Shown: piece by piece, positions 1 through 11,600 of the stretch
Layout: each line of letters opens with the position of its first letter
How positions within the stretch are numbered: position 1 is the stretch's first letter
NCBI GenBank assembly: GCA_029207755.1
Contig: JARCOQ010000010.1
Location: 186,001 to 250,000, forward strand
Length of the DNA: 64,000 nt
Direction: 5' to 3'
DNA from: Chamaea fasciata
Taxonomy: Eukaryota; Chordata; Aves; Passeriformes; Sylviidae
Position numbers and translations under genes: made by a program
Notes under the pieces: model-generated
What the model saw: the letters and a program-made list of their open reading frames with translations, nothing else
Database searches by the model: none
What the model was told of the DNA's origin: nothing

Positions 1-916
1 GGCCTCTCTTCTTACCATTTCTGTAATCTTCAATGATTGAGTAAATCCCCAAGAACATTTTGTGGTAGTGATGCAACCACACTTGCCATTTGTGAGGGTG
101 TAATAAATATGTATTAAATGGTACCAAATGAGCTTAGCAGAGATAATAGGTTGTGTACTTTTCTCTAGAGAGGCAAGAACACCAGGTGTGGCCTGGTGTT
201 GGGATTGTGGATCACAGGAATCAGTCAATGACCTCAGTTTTAAAACACCAGTCTGGCTGCATTTGGTCTGCTCTGCTCTCATCTGGAATCTCTGCTGTAT
301 GTGCAACTACAAACCCTTGGTTTATAAATTCACTTAAAATATTATAAATCTCATACTGATGTAAGACTGCTTCTCTAAAGAAAGGTTTATTAAAGAAACA
401 AATCTTACGTGAGAAGACTGCAGAGAAGAGATGAATTTTGCCATAGCTGTATGACTGAACCTATGGGGGTGGATAGAAATTCTGAATCTTTTCTTCCAGC
501 CCCTGTGTTGGAGGAAGGGTTAGGTTGGAATCTTGCAGTTTTCTAAAGTAGTGTCTTGGAAGAGAGAGGAATGAGTCCCAGACTGAGCCTTCCTTTAGGA
601 GAGGAACTGCAGGTCCTGAGGTGGATATCTGCAAGGAGTTTTAGTAGTGTTACTAGACAGAATATGTATATTTTAAAACAAAGATAACTGTGTTCTGATG
701 GATTCCCTGTATAACGCTTCCCAGGTGTTGATGGTACGGTTCATAATCTGGACCTGTGCAACTGTAGTTCCTTTTCTTGACAGTCTCAGTTCCAATTCTG
801 TGTTATTGGCTTTTATAGCAACTGGAGAGAGCCAAGTGGCAGAGCAGTTTACTGTGGATGGATGCTGAAAATGTCTGAGAATAGATTGCTAGTTGGGTTT
901 GAGTTATTTTTTTTAG

Positions 917-956
917 TTATTCTGTAGAAGATATCTCCTTTGAAAAATGCAGCTGG
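917..956 (+). CDS. candidate short internal exon (unidentified)
   Basis: A run of T ending in TTTTAG immediately precedes a 40-nt segment, which is followed by a strong donor (GG/GTGAGT). One of the three frames is open and reads YSVEDISFEKCSW; the other two contain stops. It ends on a codon boundary, which fits the phase-0 open frame of the candidate exon at 1253-1352. No protein family is recognised, and a 40-nt segment with splice-like borders can arise by chance in T-rich introns. Confidence 0.15.
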
Positions 957-1252
957 GTGAGTGGAGTTTCTCCAGGGTGATCTGGCCTGGGCTGTGGCTG
1001 TGGGTCACTGCTTATACCTGCTCCAGCTGCTCAGAGCACCAAGGAGAATTTGGGGTTCAGGCTGGCAGCACACAGGTCCTGCAGGGAGGGCAGGAGTGAG
1101 ATTCCTGGTATTTTCTGATCTTCTGCCTGATAGCTGGGCAGGGTGAGTTTTCAGGCCTCTCCTGCTTGAAATACAAGCTTGGGGTATAAGATATTGTTAA
1201 GTAGGGCACTCCACAAGCCACCATGCTTGTCTGCTTCTCTGCTTTCTTGCAG

Positions 1253-1352
1253 GGAGCAAATACAGCTGTTCTTTACAGATGGCTTTGCTACTACCCTTCA
1301 TATTGGGCCATGATCTGTTCATTCATTGACATTGGTAGAGGTTTGGTTGTGG
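1253..1352 (+). CDS. candidate internal exon (unidentified)
   Basis: A good acceptor (pyrimidine-rich stretch ending TTTCTTGCAG at 1252) opens a 100-nt segment that ends at a strong donor GTGAGC (1353). In phase 0 it is open for 33 codons, including the aromatic-rich stretch YRWLCYYPSYWAMICSF and a hydrophobic patch. It would join in frame to the 917-956 segment. Against it, another donor-like GTGAGT lies between them near 1142, and no homologue is recognised. Confidence 0.18.
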
Positions 1353-4300
1353 GTGAGCTCTTTGGAGAACAATTACTATCCCCAATTACAGACAAAAACA
1401 AAATAATTAATTCTCCCACAAAATTGTGCCTCTACTAACATAACTATAAAATGCAGTGATTACTGCTGCTGCTGCTCACTCAGTGACTTGTGTGAAAGCT
1501 GGATGTTGGCTCATGGGCACAGTTTTATTAAAAGTGTATTGGGAGTTGTGGGAAAGTTCTAGGGGGTTAATGTGGATTTTATTTTGTTTGTCTGTTTGTT
1601 TTCCAGTAACGGTGATTTTAGTCTTTGTAGTATCTGGGAAGCATTAAGTTGTCAGGTGCTTTGAACTGTGTTAATCCTCTCTGGCTGGAACAATTAGGCA
1701 CTGAGAATCCCAACTGGCGAATGGTTTTGGTTACTGTGCTTCTCAAGTACTCATAACAGAGCTTCAGGCCCACAGTCAGGAAAAACAGGAATTGCAAAGT
1801 TTAAAGTTTTCATTCTTCTCTCTCCATTGCTGATGTTTTTGCAGATTTGACAGTGTTTTGAAGAGGCCAGAAAGGTGAACATGCACACCCTCCTCACTGT
1901 ATTTGGTTGTGTCTTGTTATCCAATTAGATATTGAAGTCAGTATTTGGATTATTAATTGTTTAGCCAGGAGCAGAACCCTTAAATATATGAATTCCCTTC
2001 TTTGTATAAATGTTTTTCTAAAGATGTTTGCTGGATAAATCTTGTGTTTTATTTTAATTAAGATGAAAATATGGAATCAAATTTAGAAGGAGGAAGATAA
2101 TTTGCTCAAGGTAGCCCCATTTTCTTCTTAAAATGGTACTTGGGCATTATTTGTAATGGTATTTTTCAAGTACTTTCTGGATAAAATGTAGTAAGGAAAC
2201 AGCATGGCGCTGTCTGTAGCAGTGCCTCAAACTCATCAAAAATCTACACTTAAGGGAAAGAAATAAAAAACAATAGGCAGGCTGAGATCAAAAGTTATTG
2301 ATCCCTTTGATCTCACCAAAAATCAGTGGGGGCTTTGACTTGTATGTTATTAGTAGCAGGAACTGACTTTAGCTAAATAAAATTAGCTGGTTTTGGGGGA
2401 AAAAAACGCAAAACCAGGAGGTGGTGAAAACTGGCCAAGTGAAGAAAAAAGTGTAAATTATTCTGGCTTAAAAAAAGAGGGTTTGTGGTCAGTGGGAACA
2501 ATGAAATAACCTTCACTTTTTCCTTTTGAAAAGTGCCTTTTTCATTACAAGTGCAAGTGCTTTACCTTGAAATGTGACCTTTGCGGTGAGCAGTTTTCTG
2601 AAACATCTTTCATGTGAAGTGCCCAGTGGCACTGGCAATGAAAACGCAGTGTATTTTTAAATACTCTTGAAATAGGGATTGCTAAACTACTTCTCTGAAA
2701 GCATCTTACCTTCAGTTCACCAGAAATTACCAATTTGAGCAGTCAGGTGTACTGTATTACTGTTTCTGCTTAGTGTTTTTAGTTCTCAAAACTGAAATGC
2801 CATTTGAAGGGATTGTGTGTTGCTCAGTAATGTTAGTGTTGTTCTGATGTCATAATCTCTGTGTGGAAAGCGAGAAATGTCCGAACTGGAGATAAGTGGT
2901 CTAACAGACAGCAGAAGATCAACCTCTCAACTCAGTATGCGCCTTTCACATATTTGGCTTATTTTTGTTCCTGTTGTGCAGCCACCGCTTAAAGTTGTGT
3001 CAGGCTGCTGTGGTCAAGTTCCTTTTTTGTTTAGGGTTCACCTGGTTACCTGACATCAAAGCAATTTCATTCTAGGATGTTGGATGTTGGTTTTTTAGTA
3101 TGTGGAATACCAAACTCTGCATGAGCTGCAGAAGTAAACTGCCTTGGAGCAGAGCATTGAGTCCCAATCTTGCAGATGTGCAAGCCGAACTCACAATTTC
3201 AGCACCTTAGGTTCAGAAACGATTCTGTGGAAAGTTCTGCCCGGTGTTCTACTATTTAGAGTATCTATGTGGAGAACTCTAAGGAGCCCCGGTCTTGGAA
3301 TGGGTTATTCAGTTATCCTTTAAGTATTGCTGGAGTGCTGCTCGAAGAGCTGGCTGTGCTAGAAATGGCACTCTGCAACAGCACAAAAGTGATCCATAAC
3401 ACAAGTAACCCTTTGAGACAATGTGATGAAGGAAAATACTGAATCTCTGTGCTCAAGATCATTCAGTTGTAGAGTTTAGTGGAGTTCTCACATCTGCAGT
3501 GCTGATTTATAGGCATTGTCTGTGGCGAAAGGCAAAGTCATCACAGACGTTAAGTGCAGCATATGGTTCTGTATAATAAAATTCAACTCGTGCTCTCTGC
3601 TTTAGCTTCTACCATATGGTTTTGACTTAATTTGTAGCCATTTGTTATGCTAGATAAGTTTAAGAAAAAGTTACACAGTGATTTATTATTCAAAGAATAT
3701 CTCCATGTTTCCTACCCTGTCATTAATGAACTTTGATCAATTATTTGATCAGTCTACCAAAGTTGTTTGGGTTTATTTATTAAACAGTTAAACAGTTATT
3801 AAATAGCTATTAAACAGTTCTGTTAAAGGTGTTAATAGTGCAAATAAGCATGTAGTTTAGCTAGTCAGAGACAATCTGATACAGAAAACTTTGTATGTGA
3901 TTCTTGTGACAGGATGAAAGAGTAACTTGGAGTTTGTTTGGTAGTAAAAGTACGTAATATTTTTTAGAATAACTGTGTGGGGGCTGAGTGTGTGTGTTTA
4001 AATACTTATACATGTCTACTCTGAGAAATGAGGGGTCAGATGTGTCTCTCCAGGGCTTTGAACATAATTCAGGTAATAGTTCCATGTTGTACCCCATCTT
4101 AATTTGAATACATAGGTCAAAGTGAATCTTTCAGTTCTGTAATGTAAATGGTGACATTTGAGTATTTTTCTTAACTATCGTACATGAAAGTATAATACTG
4201 AATAAGTAAGAGTTGCCTCATTACACAGGCTGAAATGTGGGCGTCCATTGGTCTAGCAAAGTTTCTGTGCTTATGAAATACAGGAAATGTATTTTTATTT

Positions 4301-7300
4301 TTCTCCTGTTAGCAAGAGATTCTGTTAGTGATTCCTTCATGGATATTTAGGGGGGTGCACGTAGTCCTGACTGCTCTGCTTTCTGACAAATTAATTTGGT
4401 GTGCTTTACCTTTGGTGGAAGATTAAAGTAGAAAATATTCTGGTATATCAGATTTTCCTTGGAGGCAACCTGTGACTTAGTAGTTTGGAACAAATGCTTT
4501 CCATGTGGAATAGGCAGTAAAGGGCTCCTTCTGTAACTCTGAGTGATAGTGAAAGAGTGCTTGTCACCTGATGCTTTGTTCCTTTAAGTATTGTGCATTT
4601 AGGGTATTTAATATTCTGTGTAAGTGTTTACAGAAATGCTTTTAGACTAAGAAGTTTGTGTTAATATGAGCCTAAAAGAAAAGTCCTTATCTGGTGTAAA
4701 TTTGATGTTTGTCGGTGGCTGTAAGGTAACACAGCTAGATGTGGTGTAATACAGGACAAACGCTTTCACAGGTGCTGGTTAGATTCTCCTTTATTTCATT
4801 TAGAATCTTCCTGACAAGACAGGATTTCTTCACTGTGGCTTTTTATTTAGCATTTATTACATATTGACTGACACTTTTCACTTAAAACAGCAGTGTTAGC
4901 TGGCCCCTTGTAACTGTATGAACATCTCAAACGTGAAGAGTTGAATCCAGTGCTTTGAACAAACAGCCAGAGCGCTGAGTGCCAGAGGTGGTGCTAATGT
5001 GGGCAATGGCTTCCTGTATGCCTGGAGCCAGATTTTATCTTTATACTTTGTATTGGGATTTATAAAATGTGGCTGAGCAGTGTTTTTCTGGATTTGATGC
5101 ATTTGGAAGGCAATTTTTCTTCTGAGCATGTCCACGTGTGTTGTTTTTGGAATTTTAAGATGCCTGTCCTGGTGGGAAGTCAGCAATAAGCATAATAAGA
5201 AAAAAACCCAACCCTGTTCTTCAAATTAATTCACAAGCCCGCTGGAACTCCTTGAGTTTGATGAAAAGTGACATTAGTCAACAAAAATTACATTCTAGTC
5301 TCACAGCTCATGTATCTTTTGGTGCACTGGCATGTGCATCCTGCCTGCTGCACAGCAATATTGGGAACATCTGGAAATAAATTCGTGGGTAAAAGTGAAA
5401 ATTAATTGTGTGCCTAACTCATCTCAAATGATGATATGGAAGTAATCTCTGTTAAATGCTAGGCAGGTATTGGATTAGGTTAAGACAAAATTTAAGGAAA
5501 TTGAATGTTTGGTACTACCAAGGAGCTCGAGCTCAAAGACTTGCCAGTCCTGGGAAAGAATAAACATCAGCAGTGGGGCTGCTCCAGTGCATAAGTGCTT
5601 CCCAGGAGTAGAAATACTGAGAACTGTACTTGGAACCTTGGAAGGGAATAATATCACCCTGATGCGAGTTCTGTTCTTAGTTTGCAGATGAATATGCCTG
5701 AGTAGCTCAAGGGGTAATTAAAATTGGATGATTGAAGGATGGGGTTGCATGGAGGAGCTCTTGGGATAACATTCAAATGCTGTGGTTAGCTCTGTCTCGT
5801 GTTTATCTATATTTTCTTCCTTTACTACCTTGAAATACCAAATATTCCCTGTGGTCTAAGGAGATGCTGCTGTCCTAACTTCCCTATGTTTGCTGTTGAG
5901 TAATATTTTCATTCTCATCATTTCAACAAAGTAAGATGTAGCGGCAAAGAAAGGCCCTCAAAATGAATAATGAGCTGTCTTTCTATTAAGTTCATGTTGA
6001 ACACTTAATATTATTCATTCTCTATGCTCCAGCTGTGCTTGTAATGTTGTCTGATAGTGAAGTATGAGCTTCATACGTAAGAACATGAGACTCTTGCAGT
6101 GTGGGAGCACAAGCTCTCCTGGGACCAGATCAGGGTGTGGAGGTTCTGGTGGCTTTTTGTTTAGAGCTTTTTTTGATATGTGGAGTTTCAGAGACGTTTT
6201 CAGTGACTTTTTGAGCTCTGACAGAAGAGGGAGTATCTGGCTTTACTTTTCAAGACAAAGCGATAAGCTCAAAATGCGTATGTGTACTTTGTTAACAATA
6301 CCTACTGAAATTTCCCCAAGTGCTTTGATTGAACATCACGTGTAGCAAACTACAGAAAGAGAATGATTCATTACTTTTATTGCTTTTGACTGAAAAGGGG
6401 AGATAGAAAAGGGTGTGTTTTATTCATTGATCATTGAGAATTGTATTGGCATGGGTAGAACCATTTTTAATCTTTTGTCTCTGTTCCTTTATTAGGCAAC
6501 AGCTGCAGTCATTTGAAGTAAATTGTCCATTAAAGCACTCTTTTGGCTTTTGACAAATTGCATCAAACTGCCTCCTTCGGGGAGACGCAGCCCTGAGTAG
6601 TTGTGCAAGTTTATTCTTGTTGTCAGAGGCATAAATTGCCTGAATTTCAGAAGTTGCATGCACAGAGGGCAGCAGAAATAAGCAAAGGGAAGCTTTATTT
6701 CTGGTCAAGTGCAAGTAGAGACATAAGAAGCCTGTCCTTGTTTGGTTTGATGGCACAAAATTGCATTTTCACTCATATTTGTTTCAAATACTTGTCAATC
6801 TGTAATAATTTGAATAACTGTTAGAACCATGGAAACATTCTTGGATGAGTATCAGTCCCGTGCTTGTGTGTCTCTCCCCTGGGATAGTCCCCCTTACCTG
6901 GAAAATGAGGAACTCAAAAAGGGGCAGCACTGGGAGAAAAGTTGAGATAAGAAATTTAGAGATAGAACAGAGGCAGTCAGTTCTTTAATCTTACAGTTAT
7001 CAAAAGTCACTGCTGACTTTAAAGTGTGCATCTTGGACACCTACTGTAGAGTACATGTAAAATATTCACATTGCTCAAGCAATTAATTTACTATGAAATG
7101 GATATGTCTTATAAGCTCAGAATGTAACCTTAATTAGCACAGGAAATTTAGTCAAAATGTTCTATTCTTATGAAAATTTTATTGCCTGATCTCATTAGTC
7201 TGTTTTGTCTCATTTATATGTTCATTTAATGGATTGGAAACCTGTGTTTTCCCTAAATATGTTTTTAAGAGAAGCAATATCAGTTCAGCTCTTGTTCTTC

Positions 7301-7835
7301 CTACAGTTTGTGCATGGGCAGGGACACTGACCAGGGCATCTCAGCTTTGCAGAATGACTGAGTAGGAATTTCATGAGTGTTGATAAGTAGTCAACCTACA
7401 AGAGGTCAGCTGTGATTAGGGCTGTGAGGGAAAACTGCAGAGGGGAGGAAAGACAACTTGAGCATGTGGCACAGGTAGAGTTTGAGCTGAGAACAAACTG
7501 TAGGTTTTGGAGGAGAGCAGAGTCATGTCTGTACTTTGTGCATTTGCCAGTCATTGCTGGTAGTAGGATCTTGGCTGCCATAAACAATGGGTATATTCTT
7601 TCAAGAAAAGTGTCTTTCTTTGATATTTAAATTTTTTTTGTGCTTGGGGAAGAAGGTTGCTCCACCTTTTTGCAGGTAGTATCTTGTGCGCAGGTGTGTG
7701 TCCAAAGCAATAAAAACAACCTGAGTAACCCTTTTAGGAGGCAGAGATGCAAACAGAGCTTGACAGAGTTATGTGCCTCAGGCTTTCTTAGCAAAGAAAA
7801 TCTCCCTCAGGGGGCCCTAGGGGCAATTAACAGGG

Positions 7836-7865
7836 AAAAAAAAAAAAAAACAAACCAAAAAAAAA
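7836..7865. repeat. A-rich low-complexity tract
   Basis: A run of 15 A followed by an interrupted A/C stretch ending in 9 A. It may be a retroposon tail, but no retroposon body is recognisable next to it. Confidence 0.7.
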
Positions 7866-8173
7866 GGGACCCAGATGTAATTCATTCTCCCAACAAATAT
7901 TTACAAAATATTCATCCTCAAAAAGGTGCTCAGACAGTGGAATGTTTTCTTTTTTACATTCAAAAAACTGCATGCAGAAGAGAAAAAGTCTTACTGGCCC
8001 TTAATAGACTTCCTTAAGAAATATTTGATCATGTGAGACAAGATGTGACAGTCTGTTGGTTTTTGTCTGATTTCTGTGAAAAACAGAAAAACTCATGGGG
8101 TTTTTTTAAGTGGACTGTAATGAAAAAGTGTACTATTGTCCACAGAGTCTGTCCAAAAGCTGAAGGCAGCTGC

Positions 8174-8640
8174 ATCATGGGGATGGTTGTGGTTGGAAGG
8201 CACTTCTGGAGGTGGCTGAGTCCAACTGCTCTGCTTGGAGCAAGTTAACTGGGGCAGGTTGCTCACTGCTGTGTCCAGCTGGGTTTTGAATATATATATA
8301 TTTTGAATATAGCAGCAAGTTTGGGACTTGACAATCGTCCTGATGCTAAAGGAAGTTCTCTCTCTGATAAAGTCTCTCTGACCACTTTTCCAGCCTGGAG
8401 AGGTGTCTTTGAAAGTCAGCACCACCAGCTTTTCTATCAGCCAATCTTCCTAGTTTGGTATCTCCAAAGTGGTGACGGTCTATGTGATCCCATCATCAAG
8501 GTGGATAGTGAAGGACGGCAATATTTGCCCCAGTATTTGCCCCTTGGCTCTACCACTGCTGGCCTTTGTGCTGCTGACAACAACACTTTGAATCCAGCAG
8601 CTGAGCCAGTTTTCAATCCAACTTACCCACTCTGAACTTC
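8174..8640 (-). mobile_element. CR1 LINE fragment, 3' part, minus orientation
   Basis: The plus strand here reads as the reverse complement of the CR1 3' end. From 8174 it follows the pattern ATCATGG..GGTTGTGGTTGGAAGG, continues through a stretch matching the 'TGTGTCCAGCTGGGTTTTGAATA' type block near 8270, and later shows the typical 'GCCAATCTTCCTAG' (about 8440) and 'GCCAGTTTTCAATCCA' (about 8607) blocks. Order and orientation fit one CR1 copy whose 3' end is at the low coordinate. It is old: many substitutions, an internal deletion against the remembered consensus, and a local TA-repeat expansion at 8290-8306. The 110-residue plus-strand open frame across it (8303-8635) is an antisense shadow. 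Family recognition is from memory of CR1 sequences, not from a search. Confidence 0.85.
8290..8306. repeat. (TA)n microsatellite inside the CR1 copy
   Basis: A short alternating T/A run is flanked on both sides by copies of TTTTGAATAT, as if the CR1 sequence was locally duplicated by slippage. Confidence 0.6.
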
Positions 8641-11600
8641 AGCCTTTTGTTTGTCCTCTTTGCACATTTTACCTTGGCAGTAGAGATTGTTGTTGTGTAA
8701 CTTCACTGTCAGCATCAAATTACAGAGGTTGAAATGCATCCTCTACTTTTAGCAAGTTTAGGGGTAGGTGCCATTGTATAACAGGATTTCTTCAGCCCCT
8801 CTGGAAAGGAATTTTAATGAATGCTTTAGGTGATATTTAAGGAGTGTGAACTTTGGCAACTTCTTGAACATTTTCAAGTGGTTTAAACACATCCATACTG
8901 ACTTGTGTTTTCGGAACTCGCACTTGAAATGTACTAAAATATAACAGCCTGAGAAGCACAAGTTGAGGATCAATAGTGATGAAATAATTTTAATAGGCAG
9001 GAGTATTTATTTAGCAGCAAACCTAAGGGCTCAGCAGTTACACTAATGTGTAGTGAAAAACCTCAGTTCCTAAAATATCAGATGATGTTCAGAAGTTGAC
9101 TGTCCTGAAATCATTTCTGGAGTGCAGAAGCACAAAGCTGTTGAATACTCTCTTGTTCATGTAGAAGACATAGTTTTTAAAGTTTACAGTAGTCACAAAT
9201 GCGGTGTTAAAGTATTTTTTCTTCATACTTTTCAACAAATATTATCTTAAATGACTTGAAACTGCAACTGAAGAGCAAAAGGGAAATTAGTAGGCTGGGA
9301 AAGGGAGGCACACCTTTTCAAGTGGGTTTTTTTGTTTCTTTCAATCACTTTTTAAGCATTAGTTGATACCTCCATAATCATGTTACACAATGAAATGCAT
9401 AATCTTCTAATTTATTGTAGGAGCAGTATTTTTTAGGCCAAGGAACAAGTTAAATAAAGATGAAACTCTCAGCTAGAGGGCTTGGGTTGGGCAGCCGAAA
9501 GCTATTGCAAGGATGGTTGTTAGGCTGTTCATCTTCTGGAACAGAAAATGGATTAGGGAAGACCTGATGATGCAGTGCATTGAATTCCCATGAAGGAGCA
9601 AGGGTAGGGAAGATCTAAAACAGGGACAATTATGCACAGGAAGGAAGGGGATAAATCAAGGTAGTTTAATTGCTGCGTCAGTGTTGGTTGTTCTCTCTCT
9701 GTTAGCAGAAGCAGGGGTGGATTTTCCAGTTGACTTGCTTTGATTGACTGCGAGCCACTCACACTGTGCCTATGTGACATTGCTCATTAAAGATGGGTCT
9801 GCAGTTCCTGAAGGAGTGAGGAGTGTTGCACTTAAGTCAATGTTGTCACTTACCTATAACTCATTTTTAAATGTTCTTGCCAGTAGTAAAGAGTAAAAAT
9901 GGTGAACAGAAGGCTGGTGAGGTATTTTCAAGACATTCAGGTGCTCAGTCTGACACAGACTAGCATTGATTTGGTCTCTGTCCTTTTACTTTGGGCTGTT
10001 GCTTTTGGGTTTTATTTTACTTCTCCTCTGATCAAGTGAAAAAGTATCCCATCTCTGCTAGTAAACATTTCCACATCTCCATTAGAGCTCATGTAACGTG
10101 GTTTCCAAACTGCAGTGCTGTATTTCAGTCTCCTCACTTAAAAGTTAAGATTATTATCATAGAAATTTTTTATTCTTGAGGGGTTCTGGAATTAAGGTTT
10201 TTTTTTTTTTTGCAAAACTCTTCTCTTTAGTAAGCATTGATATTGATATGATATTTTATGAAATTGTTAATGATAATGATTGGTAATGTAAAACTAACCA
10301 GGTATTGTTTCACGTGGGCCCACTAGTATTTTTGTATAAACCCTTAACTGTTATGTTTGGCATAAAAGGACCTTCACCCTTCTCTTTCTTTCAAGTCCAC
10401 TCTGGCAAAGATTTATTATCAGAGAGTCTGCAGTGCTTAAGAACACAAGGAAAAATTTAGGTCTTCTGGAAGAAACAGCCCGTTAGCAATCCACATTTTT
10501 TAACAAGTTGAGGTAAATATGAAGATCAATTTTTGAAGTCTTTCAAATTATAGCCATTGGATAACATCTTCTTTCTTGTGTTCTTGAGTATATTTTTACA
10601 CTGAATTATCTCCTCAGCTGGTTAAGGTTATGTTGGAAAACTGTTGGAAGGTGTTATTTTCTTTGTTGTACCCCAAAAGGAACACTTTATAGATCACTTG
10701 TGTTACCAAAACCACGTCTACTGAAGGTATGTGTATCTCTATTCTCCAGCAAGCAGGAAAAATGGGAGTTTTCTTTTCCTGTGCAACTGATGAGCAAAAA
10801 GAGTACGTGAAAAGGACTGAGGAGGGTGGTATTTGTTTGGCTCAGGTTTCTTCAGTATGACATTAGGGGACACTTGCCAGCCTTGGGATCTAAATATGAA
10901 ATTTATTGCACTTAATTGATTTTGTCCAAGACAAGAGTCTGCTTCAATTGAAAAGTTTTACATCTGAATACTAGTAGCTTTGCAGTTGATCTGATCCTAA
11001 CATTAACTCTGGGGAGAAATTCAGTCTAGGGAGAGCATTTCTGTATTTTGGATACTGTGCTTTGAAAGTTTGGACGTGTAATCTAACAAAATGATGGAGA
11101 AAGAACATCACAAAGTCTGCACTGCATAAGCCATTTAATTGTACTTTTAAATGTCAGTTCAGTGGTGAAATTCTCTGCTCTGTTTGGCATTTATCCTAGG
11201 CTACCTATGTCCTGTGCTATCAAGCTGTACTGAAGGGGCTGCCTCACAAGAATTTTGGATATTAGTGGTTTATATCCATTGTGGTAATGGCTGATGTGTT
11301 TTCCAGATCAGCCACGGGAAGGTGTGAAAATTGCAAACTGATGAGCAGAGAGGGTCTGACAGTTTCTCCTGCAGAAGGCAGTGATACATCTGTCCTCAAG
11401 CAAATGCTGCATAATCCATACAATTTATTAGTGAATCATGCCTTGAGCTTGGGAATTTCACAGGAGCTGAGCTGTTCAGGGGTCTGACATGTCCATACAG
11501 TGTTTGTGGAGGGTCTCTCTGCATCCTCAGAAACCCCATCTGTGCTTGTCCAGCCTCCTCCTTCCTCCAAAGCAGGGAAGAGAGCTCTGAACCCATTGCT

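Larger units (their letters stand above)
1..8173. other. intron-like or intergenic DNA, G+T-rich on plus strand
   Basis: No gene is recognised here. The plus strand is visibly enriched in G and T over C and A, the usual signature of introns transcribed from the plus strand. Short open segments with splice-like borders near 0.9-1.4 kb are listed separately. All longer open frames are under about 125 residues, have no recognisable domain and no codon bias, and are best read as chance. An A-rich tract lies at 7836-7865 and a perfect 12-bp palindrome at 5523-5534. Confidence 0.6.

Noticed and set aside
5523..5534. Perfect 12-bp palindrome GAGCTCGAGCTC
   Set aside because: Palindromes of this length are expected occasionally in 64 kb and nothing else marks the site as functional.
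7640..8017. 125-residue plus-strand frame
   Set aside because: It runs through the A-rich tract and lacks any domain or codon signature.
8303..8635. 110-residue plus-strand open frame
   Set aside because: It lies inside the minus-oriented CR1 fragment and is an antisense product of it.
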